A stretch of DNA of 64,000 nt from Clostridia bacterium (GTDB lineage: Bacteria > Bacillota > Clostridia > Christensenellales > Borkfalkiaceae): contig JAFTPU010000014.1 of NCBI GenBank assembly GCA_017463105.1, positions 62,001 to 126,000 on the forward strand, in the 5' to 3' direction. The notes beneath the pieces are model-generated. The model was not told where the DNA came from. It did not search any database and worked only from the letters and a program-made list of their open reading frames with translations. The translations under genes and the position numbers were made by a program. This document shows positions 17,651 to 27,194 of this stretch, piece after piece. Position 1 is the stretch's first letter; each line of letters starts with the position of its first letter.

Positions 17651-20227
17651 TTATTCTTCCGCGGAAAACACGTATTCCCCGCCGAGGAAATCGACCGTCA
17701 CCCGTTTTCCGTTCTGCACCCGTCCGAGCAATATTTCCTCGGAGAGTCTGTCCTCTATCCTTCTTCTCACCACGCGCTTTAACGGTCTCGCGCCGTACTG
17801 CGGATCGTAGCCCTCTTGCACCAGCGCGGTAAGCGCCGACTCCGTGACGGTAAGCGTGATCCCGCGTTGTTGGGAAAGGCGTTTTGCCAAGCCCTCGACG
17901 AGCTTCCCGCCGATACGCTTGCAATCCTCCTCCGTGAGTCTGTGGAACACGATCACGTCGTCCAACCGATTTAAAAATTCGGGACGGAATTTCTCCTTCA
18001 ACGCTTTCGTGATATTCTCTTTCATTGCGTCGTACTGTTTCTCGTCCGCCCCGTCGCGTTCTCCGCGCCCGTCGCTTCCGAAGCCGTACACGCCCGTACG
18101 TTGACTTTCCGCCACTGCCGCGCCCACGTTGGAAGTGAGAATGATTACGGCGTTTTTAAAGCTGACCGTTCTGCCCTTGCTGTCGGTGAGCCGCCCGTCG
18201 TCGAGTATCTGCAACAAGAGATTGAACACGTCGGGGTGCGCCTTTTCGATCTCGTCGAAAAGTATCACGCAATAGGGTTTCGTCCGCACCTTATCGGTGA
18301 GCTGACCCGTCTGCATATCCTCGTACCCCACGTACCCCGGGGGCGCGCCGATGATCTTCGAGATGGATTGCTTCTCCATATACTCGCTCATATCCAAACG
18401 GATCATCTGTTCTTCCGAACCGAACATCGCTTCCGCCAACGCTTTGCAAAGATCGGTTTTCCCCACGCCCGTAGGACCTACGAAAATGAACGAACCGATG
18501 GGACGGGACGGGTCTTTCAAGCCCGCTCTTGCCCGACGGATCGCTTTCGCCACCGCCGTGACCGCTTCGTTCTGACCGATAATACGTTTGTGCAGGTCCG
18601 TTTCCAAGCGCATAAGCTTTTCGCCCTCTTCCTGCGTGATCTTCAAAAGCGGGATCCGCATTCTTGCGCTGACGATCGCCGCAACCTGTTCCCTGCCGAT
18701 CGCCTGTCTGCCGTCGGCAAGGACTATGGGAGACTGCGCCTGTTTGAGCGCGGCGATCTTCTCCTGCGCGAGACGTTTTTTCTCGCACGCCGCCGTCGCA
18801 AGCGCGTATTCCCTGCGCCGTTCCCGAAGCACGCGTTCCGCCTCCGCTTCCGACGCTTCCTTTTCGAGTTCCAAAAGCTCCGCGCCGCCGTCCTCCAAAA
18901 TACGGACGCGCGCCGCCGCCTCGTCGATCAGATCGATCGCTTTGTCGGGTAAAAATCTGTCTGTGATATACCGCGAGGAAAGCTGTACCGCCGCCTCGAT
19001 CGCCTCGTCCGTGATCACGATGCCGTGGTGCTCCTCATACTTCGCGCGAAGCCCTTTCAGTATCTCGACCGTATCTTTCTGCGAGGGTTCGTCCACGTAT
19101 ACGGGCGTAAAACGCCGTTCGAGCGCGCTGTCCTTTTCGATGTATTTTCTGTATTCCTCGATCGTCGTCGCGCCGATCACTTGCAGATCGCCGCGGGCGA
19201 GCATGGGTTTTAAAACGTTCGCCGCGTCCATGCCGTTATCCGACGACGCCCCCGCGCCCACGAGCGTGTGGATCTCGTCGATAAACAATACGATGTCGCC
19301 GTCCTGTATAACGGTGTCGATCAGATCCTTCAACCGTTCTTCGAAATCCCCGCGATAGCGCGCGCCCGCCAACATACCAGGCAGATCGACGGAAAACACC
19401 GTCTTGTTATAAAGCTGTTCGGGCACGTCCCCTTTTACGATCATCTGCGAAAGTCCCTCGACGATCGCGCTCTTGCCGACGCCCGGCTCGCCGACGAGCA
19501 CGGGATTGTTTTTCAAACGACGGGAAAGCACCTGCACCACTTTCTCGATCTCTTTCTTTCTGCCGATGACGGGGTCCATTTTTCCCCGTTTCGCACGTTC
19601 GGTCATATCCAAACCGTACGCCGCCAACTTTTCCGTAGCCGCGTTCCGTTTCGCCGCATGGCGGGCAAACGCATTCCCGCGCTCGAGTGTGGAAGAGGAC
19701 CGTTCCTCTTTTTTCGTCTCGCAAACAGACGACGCACCGCCGCCCGTTCCGCCGAGACCTTGCCCATACCCGTTTTCGGTTTCGGAAGCCCGTCCGTTTT
19801 CGGCGAGCCCGTTCAGTTTTTCGAGCGTTTTATCCTTCAGCGTCTGCACGTCGACGAAGCGTTTTAAAATACGGACGGCGAAACAATCGTCCACGTCGAG
19901 AATGGCGTAAAGCATATGCGCCGTACCCGCGAGAAGCCCCGCGTCCTCGGCGAGAAGCACTGCCGTGTCGTACATTTGCTGCGTACGGCGGGTGAGTCCG
20001 TCGTGTTCGGACTTACGGTCTATATTCTTGAAAAACACGTTTTCGTATTGCGTTTTATCGACGCCGCAATCGGCGAGCACCCGATATGCGCTACATTCGG
20101 GCAAATTCAAAAACGCGTAAACGAAATGCTCGCTCCCGACGTACCGCGCGCCTTTTTCGACGGTGATATCGTTTGCGATCTGCAACGCTTTCTGAAAGTT
20201 TTCCGTGGACCTGTGCAGAGGATACAT
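17651..20227 (-). CDS. clpC: ClpC-type AAA+ unfoldase
   Basis: Hsp100 unfoldase that feeds proteins, including arginine-phosphorylated ones, to ClpP. I chose the ATG at 20227 (858 residues) because AAAGGGA precedes it; a TTG at 20266 would overlap mcsB. It has an N-terminal double Clp repeat (to about 140), first AAA module with GEPGVGKS near 247 and FIDEIH near 316, a short middle domain (about 450-500), and second AAA module with GPTGVGKT at 584-591 and [10 protein letters not shown]. The ClpP-docking loop position reads YGF (about 714-716) rather than the usual V/L/I-G-F. It follows mcsA-mcsB as in the canonical operon. Confidence 0.94.
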   Translation of the reverse strand: MYPLHRSTENFQKALQIANDITVEKGARYVGSEHFVYAFLNLPECSAYRVLADCGVDKTQYENVFFKNIDRKSEHDGLTRRTQQMYDTAVLLAEDAGLLAGTAHMLYAILDVDDCFAVRILKRFVDVQTLKDKTLEKLNGLAENGRASETENGYGQGLGGTGGGASSVCETKKEERSSSTLERGNAFARHAAKRNAATEKLAAYGLDMTERAKRGKMDPVIGRKKEIEKVVQVLSRRLKNNPVLVGEPGVGKSAIVEGLSQMIVKGDVPEQLYNKTVFSVDLPGMLAGARYRGDFEERLKDLIDTVIQDGDIVLFIDEIHTLVGAGASSDNGMDAANVLKPMLARGDLQVIGATTIEEYRKYIEKDSALERRFTPVYVDEPSQKDTVEILKGLRAKYEEHHGIVITDEAIEAAVQLSSRYITDRFLPDKAIDLIDEAAARVRILEDGGAELLELEKEASEAEAERVLRERRREYALATAACEKKRLAQEKIAALKQAQSPIVLADGRQAIGREQVAAIVSARMRIPLLKITQEEGEKLMRLETDLHKRIIGQNEAVTAVAKAIRRARAGLKDPSRPIGSFIFVGPTGVGKTDLCKALAEAMFGSEEQMIRLDMSEYMEKQSISKIIGAPPGYVGYEDMQTGQLTDKVRTKPYCVILFDEIEKAHPDVFNLLLQILDDGRLTDSKGRTVSFKNAVIILTSNVGAAVAESQRTGVYGFGSDGRGERDGADEKQYDAMKENITKALKEKFRPEFLNRLDDVIVFHRLTEEDCKRIGGKLVEGLAKRLSQQRGITLTVTESALTALVQEGYDPQYGARPLKRVVRRRIEDRLSEEILLGRVQNGKRVTVDFLGGEYVFSAEE

Positions 20228-20262
20228 ACTTTTCCCTTTATCCGTTGTTGTTTTTGATTCGG

Positions 20263-21285
20263 TCAATCGACGCGGGAGACGAGCTCGGGCAACACCTTGT
20301 GCAATATCTCCGCACGCATTAAATTACATTCGTATTCGCTCGCGCCCTGTAAGCCGTTTTCGAGACGGAACGAAGCGGGGCGCATATCGGCGAGAAAATC
20401 GTTGAACGCCCGAATATCCCGCGCCTCGAAAAATCCGAGCGCCATTCCCAGCTTCACCTTTATCATGCCTTCCGTCAGTTCTTTGAGTTCGAGCACCGCG
20501 CAATTCGTCAAGGTGCCGTACGCGCGCAAGCACGCGTCTCGCAAAGGAACTTTTTTCTTCTTTAACATACGCTCGCGGGCACGGAGCTCGAGATCGCATA
20601 GCTTCATCGTCATGCGGATCACCTGATCGAGGATATCCTGTTCGGACAAGCCCAACGTGCGTTCGTTGCTCACCTGATAACTGTAGCCCTCCGCCGCCGT
20701 GCCTTCGCCGAACACGCCGCGCACGGTAAGCCCGTTCGCCTTAATCTCGGGAAGGAGCCCCTCCATCTCGTCGTTTAACGCCAGCCCGGGAAGGAACATC
20801 ATAACGGAGGCGCGCATGCCCGTGCCGACGTTGCTCGGACACGCGGTGAGATATCCCGTCCTTTCGTCGTATGCAAAACCGAGCGCCATGGCAAGCCCTT
20901 CGTCTATGCCGCTGATACGCTCGTACGCCTTATACAGGTCGAATCCCTTGTAAATATACTGTTCCCGCAAATGGTCCTCTTCGTTGACCATTACGGAAAT
21001 GGATTTATCCGAGGAAATGAACGCCGCACCGATGCCTTTCCGCCGAATGAGCGCGGGACTGATGAGATGTTGCTCCTGCAGAAGCGTCGCTTCTTCCTTG
21101 CTCAACGTGCTCATATCGTTCTTTTCGAAATCGTCGAGCTTTCGAAGCTCTTTACCGACGAGATATACGATCTCTTCCGCAAGCCGTTCGTCGAGTTTTT
21201 GGGGGAAGGGATAGGCGGCGAGATTGCGCGCCAAACGGATACGTGTGGAAGTTACGAGCGTTTCGATGAAATCCGGCTGCGCCAT
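20263..21285 (-). CDS. mcsB: Protein arginine kinase McsB
   Basis: Phosphorylates arginine residues of misfolded or regulatory proteins, tagging them for ClpCP. The 340-residue protein has the guanido-phosphotransferase fold, with the N-terminal TSTRIRLARN ATP-binding arginines, the LTACPSNVGTGMRASV catalytic segment (about 165-180) and GTAAEGYSYQVSN nucleotide loop. Its start overlaps the end of mcsA by 34 bases. The usual CtsR repressor gene is missing upstream. Confidence 0.95.
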   Translation of the reverse strand: MAQPDFIETLVTSTRIRLARNLAAYPFPQKLDERLAEEIVYLVGKELRKLDDFEKNDMSTLSKEEATLLQEQHLISPALIRRKGIGAAFISSDKSISVMVNEEDHLREQYIYKGFDLYKAYERISGIDEGLAMALGFAYDERTGYLTACPSNVGTGMRASVMMFLPGLALNDEMEGLLPEIKANGLTVRGVFGEGTAAEGYSYQVSNERTLGLSEQDILDQVIRMTMKLCDLELRARERMLKKKKVPLRDACLRAYGTLTNCAVLELKELTEGMIKVKLGMALGFFEARDIRAFNDFLADMRPASFRLENGLQGASEYECNLMRAEILHKVLPELVSRVD

Positions 21286-21731
21286 GCGTATTCCTCCTCG
21301 TCACCCGCTCTGAGCCGCGAGATCTGTTCTTCGTATTCCGCCGCGCCCTCTTTATCGCCCTCGCGGTAACGTTTTTCCGCGAGCGTTTTCAGTTCCAGAC
21401 AACGGCGTTCGGTCTTTTCCCGTTCGTTTTCGTAAGGGGCTTTGCCCCTGTGAAGCTCGCCGCCCTGCATCTTACGGATAACGGGATACACGGCGCGTTG
21501 CAACGTTTCGTAGCAATAGGCGCAACCGACGAGATTGCGTTTTTTGAATTCTTCCGCCGTCGTGCCGCAATAAGGGCAAGCGGAATAAACGTATGCGTCC
21601 GACCTTTCGTCGTCGCAAAGAAAGGTATTGTGGTAACAATCCAGACAATAATAGGAAATTTCCTTTTTGCCCTTTTTTATCTGCTCGTACGTTTTCGTGG
21701 CTTGATTTTTACGGCATTTCGCGCACAGCAT
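21252..21731 (-). CDS. mcsA: McsA, zinc-binding activator of McsB
   Basis: A 159-residue adaptor with four CxxC pairs (Cys3/6, 29/32, 52/55, 70/73) expected to bind zinc, and a C-terminal UvrB/UvrC-type helical motif (about 105-145) that interacts with partner kinases. Length and motifs match McsA. It overlaps mcsB by 34 bases, so the two are translationally coupled. Confidence 0.93.
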   Translation of the reverse strand: MLCAKCRKNQATKTYEQIKKGKKEISYYCLDCYHNTFLCDDERSDAYVYSACPYCGTTAEEFKKRNLVGCAYCYETLQRAVYPVIRKMQGGELHRGKAPYENEREKTERRCLELKTLAEKRYREGDKEGAAEYEEQISRLRAGDEEEYAWRSRISSKRS

Positions 21732-21755
21732 AGCTTAAGATCCTTTCCGTTATTT

Positions 21756-22448
21756 CTACTCTTTCGTTTCCGTTCCGTTTTCCGTAGCCGTATTCAAAAC
21801 TACGCCCGCAGCGTATTTTTCCTTGTTCTTTCGGAACAGGGAGCGGAAAAATACCCACAGCACTTCCAACGCCTGCAAGGGAATACCGAGCAGGAACACG
21901 CACCAAAGCCCCGCCATATCGAGCCCCGCGTTTTCGGGAATATTCAATATCGTCAGATACACACAGGTGATCGAGACCCATATCAATACCGAAACGGACA
22001 CGAAATGCACGAAACGGTATTTCCAATGCGTGGCATATACGATCATCAGGATCGCGTTCACCGTCACGGCGTATAAAAATACCAGCCACCAAGGTCCCAC
22101 GAGCGGCTTGATAAGCTGCAAAGTCACGAAAGCAAAGGTTGCAATCAGCCAAACCAAACCGCTGGAAAGCAGTATGATCAGTACTTTCAAGCCCGTCGTT
22201 TTTTTAGCCCGCGTAACGCTTTCGGGCGTCTCCTCCCCGACCAAATCGTTGAGCGAAACGCCGTACATTTTCGCAAGTTGCATCAGAATGTAGATATCGG
22301 GAACGCCGTTCCCTTGCTCCCATTTCGAAACCGACTTGTCGGAGTAGTTGATCTTCTCCGCAAGCTCCGCCTGCGTCAAGCCCGCCGCCTTTCTGTAATA
22401 CGACAGGTTTTTTGCGATTTTGCAGTTGATTTCGTGCATATTTTCCAT
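21756..22448 (-). CDS. XRE-family helix-turn-helix protein with four membrane segments
   Basis: A membrane-anchored regulator. Residues 8-70 form an XRE helix-turn-helix domain (LTQAELAEKINYSDKSVSKWEQG is its core), followed by a linker and four predicted hydrophobic segments (about 86-113, 120-140, 146-168, 178-200) and a short cytosolic tail. It is the first gene of the mcsA-mcsB-clpC-aro operon, taking the place where ctsR normally sits. Its ATG at 22448 lies six bases after a TATTAT box, so the mRNA is probably leaderless. Regulation of this operon is inferred from position only. Confidence 0.85.
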   Translation of the reverse strand: MENMHEINCKIAKNLSYYRKAAGLTQAELAEKINYSDKSVSKWEQGNGVPDIYILMQLAKMYGVSLNDLVGEETPESVTRAKKTTGLKVLIILLSSGLVWLIATFAFVTLQLIKPLVGPWWLVFLYAVTVNAILMIVYATHWKYRFVHFVSVSVLIWVSITCVYLTILNIPENAGLDMAGLWCVFLLGIPLQALEVLWVFFRSLFRKNKEKYAAGVVLNTATENGTETKE

Positions 22449-22454
22449 ACTATA

Positions 22455-22483
22455 ATAATAGCATTTTTTTTCTTTCCCGTCAA
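22455..22483 (-). promoter_or_regulatory. Promoter of the XRE-mcsA-mcsB-clpC-aro operon
   Basis: Minus-strand TTGACG (22478-22483), 17 bases, TATTAT (22455-22460). The predicted transcription start falls on the A of the XRE gene ATG. No CtsR-like direct heptamer repeat was seen by eye here. Confidence 0.7.
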
Positions 22484-22510
22484 GCGGGTACGCGCATTTT
22501 CCGCCATTTG

Positions 22511-22557
22511 AATAAAAATAAATGCGGCAAACCGCGCTATTTCCACGGCTTACCGCA
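22511..22557 (-). terminator. Terminator of proS
   Basis: 12-base-pair stem (22523-22534 with 22546-22557), followed on the minus strand by TTTATTTTTATT. It lies 33 bases after the proS stop. Confidence 0.9.
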
Positions 22558-22589
22558 TATAAACTGTTTCCTTTGCGTTTTTCGCGCTA

Positions 22590-24020
22590 TCAATACGCCC
22601 TCGCGTAAACGATAACGTGCTCCGCTTTCTTACCGCAGACCGCGCAGGTCTCCCTGCTTTCGCCCTCGGCAAACACGCGCGCCGTAGCCGCCGTCTCTTC
22701 CTTGATCTTGTCTTCACATTCGCGACAGCCGCACCAGCCCGCCTTCACGAAGTTGCCCGCTTCCACGCCCGCGAGGATACCCGCCATATCGTCTGCGTAA
22801 ACGATACGCTCGTCGCGGCGTTTTCTCGCCGCCTCCAACATATCTTTCTGTATAGACGCAAGCAGGTCTTTCACTCTCTCCGCCGCGTTATCCAGCGCGA
22901 CTTCCGTCTTTTCGAGCGTGTCTCTGCGCGCGCAGATCATTTTGCCCGCTTCGATATCGCGGGGTCCCAGCTCGATACGCACGGGCACGCCTTTCATTTC
23001 CCATTCGTTGAACTTCCAGCCGGGGCTGTTGTCCGACTTGTCCAACGTCACGCGGATACCCGCTTTTTTCAGTTCGGCTTCAAGCGCTTCGCACGCCTCG
23101 ATCACGCCTTCCTTTCTCGCCGCGATGGGCACGATCACGCATTGCATAGGCGCGACGACGGGCGGCAACACGAGCCCGCGCTCGTCGCCGTGCGTCATGA
23201 TGATTGCACCGATCAAGCGGGTGGATACGCCGAACGACGTGGTGTACGCCGTTTCCAAAACGCCTTCGCCTCCGAGGAATCGGATATCGAACGCCTTGGC
23301 GAAATTCTGCCCCATATAATGCGACGTACCCGACTGCAAGCTTTTGCCGTCCTTCATCATTGCCTCCATCGTATAGGTAGCCACTGCGCCCGCAAAGCGT
23401 TCCTTTTCCGTCTTTCTGCCCGTCAATACGGGGATAGCAAGGCAGGTCTCCATAAATTCTTTATACACGCCGAGCATCGTGAGCGTAAACGCTTCCGCTT
23501 CTTCTGCCGTGGCGTGCGCGGTATGTCCCTCCTGCCACAAAAATTCGCTCGTACGCAGGAACGGACGGGTAGTCTTTTCCCAACGCATAACGTTACACCA
23601 TTGATTGACCTTCATGGGCAGATCGCGATAGGATTGTATCCATTTCGACATCATCGAACCGATGATCGTTTCCGAGGTGGGACGGATCGCCAAAGGCTCG
23701 GCAAGCTCCTCGCCGCCGCCGACCGTAACGACCGCGACCTCGGGTGCAAACCCCTCTACGTGCTCTGCCTCCTTCGTGAAATAGCTCATAGGGATAAGCA
23801 ACGGGAAATATGCGTTTTCCACGCCGCATTCCTTGAAACGCGCGTCCAAGATCTTTTGGATATTTTCCCAGATCGCGTAGCCGTAAGGACGAATGACCAT
23901 CGTGCCCTTGACGGGACCGTAATCGACGAGCTTCGTCTTTAATACGACGTCGGTATACCACTGCGGGAAGTCCGCATTGATATCCGCGATCTGTTCTACA
24001 AACTGATTTTCTTTTGCCAT
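22590..24020 (-). CDS. proS: Prolyl-tRNA synthetase, archaeal/eukaryotic-like type 3
   Basis: Charges tRNA-Pro. The 476-residue class II synthetase lacks the bacterial editing insertion. It has motif 2 in NVMRWEKTTRPFLRTSEF, the YTTSFGVSTRLIGA motif 3 region, and a C-terminal extension with paired cysteines (CGCRECED and CAVCGK) that can bind zinc, ending in YARAY. This is the type 3 architecture found in archaea, eukaryotes and some Clostridia. GAGGTA precedes the ATG. Confidence 0.96.
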   Translation of the reverse strand: MAKENQFVEQIADINADFPQWYTDVVLKTKLVDYGPVKGTMVIRPYGYAIWENIQKILDARFKECGVENAYFPLLIPMSYFTKEAEHVEGFAPEVAVVTVGGGEELAEPLAIRPTSETIIGSMMSKWIQSYRDLPMKVNQWCNVMRWEKTTRPFLRTSEFLWQEGHTAHATAEEAEAFTLTMLGVYKEFMETCLAIPVLTGRKTEKERFAGAVATYTMEAMMKDGKSLQSGTSHYMGQNFAKAFDIRFLGGEGVLETAYTTSFGVSTRLIGAIIMTHGDERGLVLPPVVAPMQCVIVPIAARKEGVIEACEALEAELKKAGIRVTLDKSDNSPGWKFNEWEMKGVPVRIELGPRDIEAGKMICARRDTLEKTEVALDNAAERVKDLLASIQKDMLEAARKRRDERIVYADDMAGILAGVEAGNFVKAGWCGCRECEDKIKEETAATARVFAEGESRETCAVCGKKAEHVIVYARAY

Positions 24021-24041
24021 AATATTTTTACCTCATATCGT

Positions 24042-24072
24042 AGTCGAAAGCCCCTCGGCGGGACTTTCGACT
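24042..24072. terminator. Stem-loop between the membrane-protein operon and proS
   Basis: Stem 24042-24053 with 24060-24072. The T-rich tail is on the plus strand; on the minus strand the stem is followed by ACGATATGAGG, so readthrough into proS is likely or the stem acts in RNA processing. Confidence 0.45.
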
Positions 24073-24092
24073 TTGTTTTTCTGTTTTTTAAA

Positions 24093-25958
24093 TTAAGATT
24101 TTTTTACGTACGTTTCGAATTTACGGATTTGAAACACCTTATCGCAGGAAGGGCAACGGTGGTAGGGAGTTCTCTCGCTCACCAGCAATTCTTTGCCGCA
24201 TCTGGGACAGCGCACTTTCCATTCTTTCTTGAGGTCGACCGCAGTGATTTCCTTGATCTCGTCCTCGACGGGCGCAGGCGTTTCAACGACGGGCGCGGGA
24301 ACGACGTTCGTCGTTTCGGGCACGTTCGTCAAGGCGGGCGCGTTCATCATGGCGGGCATTCCGATCGCCGCCCCCGACGTCGCGGGGACCACGTTAGAAA
24401 GCGCGGGTACCGACTGTGCGGGCATTTCGGTCGCCGTCACCGCCGTCTTTTTTACGAAACTCTCTTCCTGTTTCACCAGCCGCTTTTCTTTCTTCGCGTT
24501 CTTTTTCGCGATCTTCTTATTCTGCTTTGCCGCCGCTTTCTCCCGTTTGAGCATTGCGTTGCGGTCTTTGATATCTCTGCGTTTTTCGCGGACCTCGTTC
24601 TTTCCTTCCGCCGCTTGCGTTGCGGGCGAAGGCGCGGGTTTCAGATAGCTCGGTGCGGGCGCAGGCGCGGGACGAGCCCCCGTGCTTACCGCCGCGTTCG
24701 CATAAGGCGAAGCGGGTGCGGGCACAGGCGCACATACGGGCGCAGGGCTCGCGGGCATACCTTCGTTATGTACGGGGTACGGATAATATACGGGAATGTA
24801 AATAGGCTGATACACGGGCGCGCCGTTCTGCGCGGGCGCATAAACGACCGTCTGCCCCGCAGGCGCGTTCGCGGGATAAGGCATATACTGCGGTTGCAAG
24901 GGCTGCATTTCGGATTCTTCCTCCGTTTCCTCGTCCTTGGGTTTGGACTTGAAAATGCAATCGATCAAGAACGCCGCGAGCGCGATACCCGCTACGATCA
25001 GATATTTGGTCGCAACGCCGCCGAACGATTTGGTCGCCAAATATTCGAGCGCGAACGCACCGCCCGCCGTAAGCACGGTGAAGAAAGAGAATACTCTGTA
25101 ATTCTTCATGCCCGCGCCCTCGATGCCGAAGCGGTTGAATTCCGTCGACGCCGTCGCGTGTTTTACGAGAATAAGAATCCAAATCACGAGAAGCGCCTGT
25201 AACGCAACGGGGAGCACCGTTTTTATGATATCACCCGTGAAAGGATTGCTCTTTGCAAGCAAAGCCGCCACCGTTTGGTTAAGCGTGCAAACGGAAACGA
25301 AGAAGTAGACGATCGCCGCCGTCGCCGCGACCTGCACGAGGTTGCGGAAGAAATACACGAACAGTCCGCACGATCTCTTTTCTTCCTCCACGTTGCCGTT
25401 GGGTCCGCCCACGTTGAAGAAGCTGACTTTACCGCCGATCAGACCCGCAAGGAAGTGGATAACGAGCCCCACCGCCAACGCCGCGTACGCGTAGATTGTA
25501 AGTTTAACCTCCGCGTCGGCGGGTTGCAGGATATAGATAAGCAAATGGAAATTGACGAGCGCGGCAAACGAGCCGGAGAAGATCTTGCCCATGTCGTCCA
25601 TCGCGCGCATATTCCGATTGTAGCCGTTGACGTATCTCGACGCGCGTTTCGTAAGCCAGCCGAGTTTCCCCAACGCCTTGAAAAAATTGATTACGCCCGT
25701 GAGTACGACGAACGCATACAGCACGGCGACGATGAGCGCAAGAACGTCTCTGTCCGCGCTCAATATCTTAAGGAAAGGCTGCCAAAAATTGACCACCCAC
25801 AGATCCGTTCCGCCGATACCGAGCATCGGCAGACAGGCGAACGCCGCCAACGCAAGCGTGCCCAGCAAGTACAAAAATCCAACCAGCTTCGCTTTGGAAT
25901 GTACTTTTTTTACTCTTTTTCTCAATGCGACCGCATTCCTCGTTTCATATGCTTTCAT
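24093..25958 (-). CDS. Multi-pass membrane protein with low-complexity linker and C-terminal zinc ribbon (paralogue 3 of 3)
   Basis: Function unknown. The first 345 or so residues are a polytopic membrane domain shared with the two upstream genes: LRKR...KAK..GFLYLLGT at the N-terminus, NGYNRNMRAMDDMGK near residue 130, FFRNLVQVAA near 210 and VKHATASTEFNR near 270. Then come a Pro/Ala/Tyr-rich linker (about 350-450), a Lys/Arg-rich helix (about 455-500) and a C-terminal zinc ribbon with CPRCGK and CPSCDK (about 592-612). Only this paralogue has the cytosolic extension. A good ribosome site (AAGGAG) precedes the ATG. Confidence 0.85.
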   Translation of the reverse strand: MKAYETRNAVALRKRVKKVHSKAKLVGFLYLLGTLALAAFACLPMLGIGGTDLWVVNFWQPFLKILSADRDVLALIVAVLYAFVVLTGVINFFKALGKLGWLTKRASRYVNGYNRNMRAMDDMGKIFSGSFAALVNFHLLIYILQPADAEVKLTIYAYAALAVGLVIHFLAGLIGGKVSFFNVGGPNGNVEEEKRSCGLFVYFFRNLVQVAATAAIVYFFVSVCTLNQTVAALLAKSNPFTGDIIKTVLPVALQALLVIWILILVKHATASTEFNRFGIEGAGMKNYRVFSFFTVLTAGGAFALEYLATKSFGGVATKYLIVAGIALAAFLIDCIFKSKPKDEETEEESEMQPLQPQYMPYPANAPAGQTVVYAPAQNGAPVYQPIYIPVYYPYPVHNEGMPASPAPVCAPVPAPASPYANAAVSTGARPAPAPAPSYLKPAPSPATQAAEGKNEVREKRRDIKDRNAMLKREKAAAKQNKKIAKKNAKKEKRLVKQEESFVKKTAVTATEMPAQSVPALSNVVPATSGAAIGMPAMMNAPALTNVPETTNVVPAPVVETPAPVEDEIKEITAVDLKKEWKVRCPRCGKELLVSERTPYHRCPSCDKVFQIRKFETYVKKS

Positions 25959-25999
25959 CGTAAATCTCCTTCCCCTGAAAGGTCCGTGTCTTTCTATCT

Positions 26000-27154
26000 T
26001 TAAATGATCGTGTTGTTATATTTAGCCGTTTCGTAGCTTTCGCCAAAGTATGCGTCCACGTCCAAGTCGTCGTAGCCGCCGCGATGTCTCGGGCGTACGA
26101 TACAATCGAACAGGAACGCCGCAAACGCCACGCCCGTCGCGATCAATGCTTTCGTGTTCAGCACAGCCGTTTCACCCGTCGCAACTCCGACGCCAAGATA
26201 CGGCAGCAGCGCGATCGCGCCGAAGCAAAGTGCGGCGAAGAACGCGAACACCGCGAAATTCTTCATGCCGTCGCCGTCCAAACAGTCGCGGTTATATTCC
26301 GTCGCCGCCGTCGCGTGCTTGATCAAGACGATCATACAGATCCATGCAACCAGCTCGACGAGGAACGGGATCAACGCCGTAATATTTGACTTCAGCCAAG
26401 CGAAGTCTCTTACCACGACCAATTTATCGAGTACTTCTTTCAAGTCTGTCCCGAACGTGCTGACGGGTGCGAAGAAGTACACGATCGCGCCCACCGCGGC
26501 GATCTGCACGAGGTTGCGCAGGAAAAATACGAACAAGCCGTATTCGCGCTCCTCTTCCTCGATCTTTTCGCCCGTCGTGAACAGAGTCACCTTGCCTTCG
26601 AGAAGCCCGCAAAAAATATGTAAAGCGAGCCCCGCGCCGAGCGCGATGTAGCCGTACATGGTAAATTTGGGTTCGCCGTCCGTAAACAGATACGCGAATA
26701 CGTAGAAGATCACGAGCGCCGCAAGCGAGCCCGAGAAACGTTTGCCTAAATCGTCCATCGCATACATGTTACGATTGAAGCCGTTCGCATAGCTTGCGCG
26801 GCGTTTGAACAGCCAACCGAGTTTCCCGAAGGATCTGCACGTATTGATCAGAAGCGCGAGAAGCGTAGCGATATACAATACGAGGATAAGCGCCTTCATC
26901 AGCAACGCGCCGTCCTTGATCACGTTCGTAATATCGCCCGTAAACAACGCCTTGATCTCCTCGACGAGTTGTAAAACGGGCAACAGTCCGCTTGCCGTGG
27001 TAAGGCAGGTCCCGCTAAGCGGGCATACCACCGCGCCGACCGCCAGCAAGGCGATCGTACCGAGCAAATACAGGAATCCCGTGAATTTTGCCCTGCCCTG
27101 CACCGTTTTCACCCGTTTTCTGAGCAATGCCGCTTTGGAATGAATCCTTTTCAT
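26000..27154 (-). CDS. Multi-pass membrane protein (paralogue 2 of 3)
   Basis: Function unknown. The 384-residue protein has about eight hydrophobic segments. It shares with its neighbours the N-terminal LRKRVKTVQGRAKF and GFLYLLGTIALL segment, the NGFNRNMYAMDDLGKRFSGS motif, FLRNLVQIAA and IKHATAATEYNRD. It ends shortly after the last membrane segment with a short acidic, tyrosine-containing tail, so it is the membrane domain without the long extension. It lies 40 bases after paralogue 1 and 41 before paralogue 3, in one operon. Confidence 0.85.
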   Translation of the reverse strand: MKRIHSKAALLRKRVKTVQGRAKFTGFLYLLGTIALLAVGAVVCPLSGTCLTTASGLLPVLQLVEEIKALFTGDITNVIKDGALLMKALILVLYIATLLALLINTCRSFGKLGWLFKRRASYANGFNRNMYAMDDLGKRFSGSLAALVIFYVFAYLFTDGEPKFTMYGYIALGAGLALHIFCGLLEGKVTLFTTGEKIEEEEREYGLFVFFLRNLVQIAAVGAIVYFFAPVSTFGTDLKEVLDKLVVVRDFAWLKSNITALIPFLVELVAWICMIVLIKHATAATEYNRDCLDGDGMKNFAVFAFFAALCFGAIALLPYLGVGVATGETAVLNTKALIATGVAFAAFLFDCIVRPRHRGGYDDLDVDAYFGESYETAKYNNTII

Positions 27155-27194
27155 TTTCTATCTCCTTATTATCTCCTTGAACGCAACGTTCTTA

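Noticed and set aside
20228..20266. TTG at 20266 as the clpC start
   Set aside because: It would overlap mcsB and has no ribosome site in a good position; the ATG at 20227 has AAAGGGA upstream and the family N-terminus.
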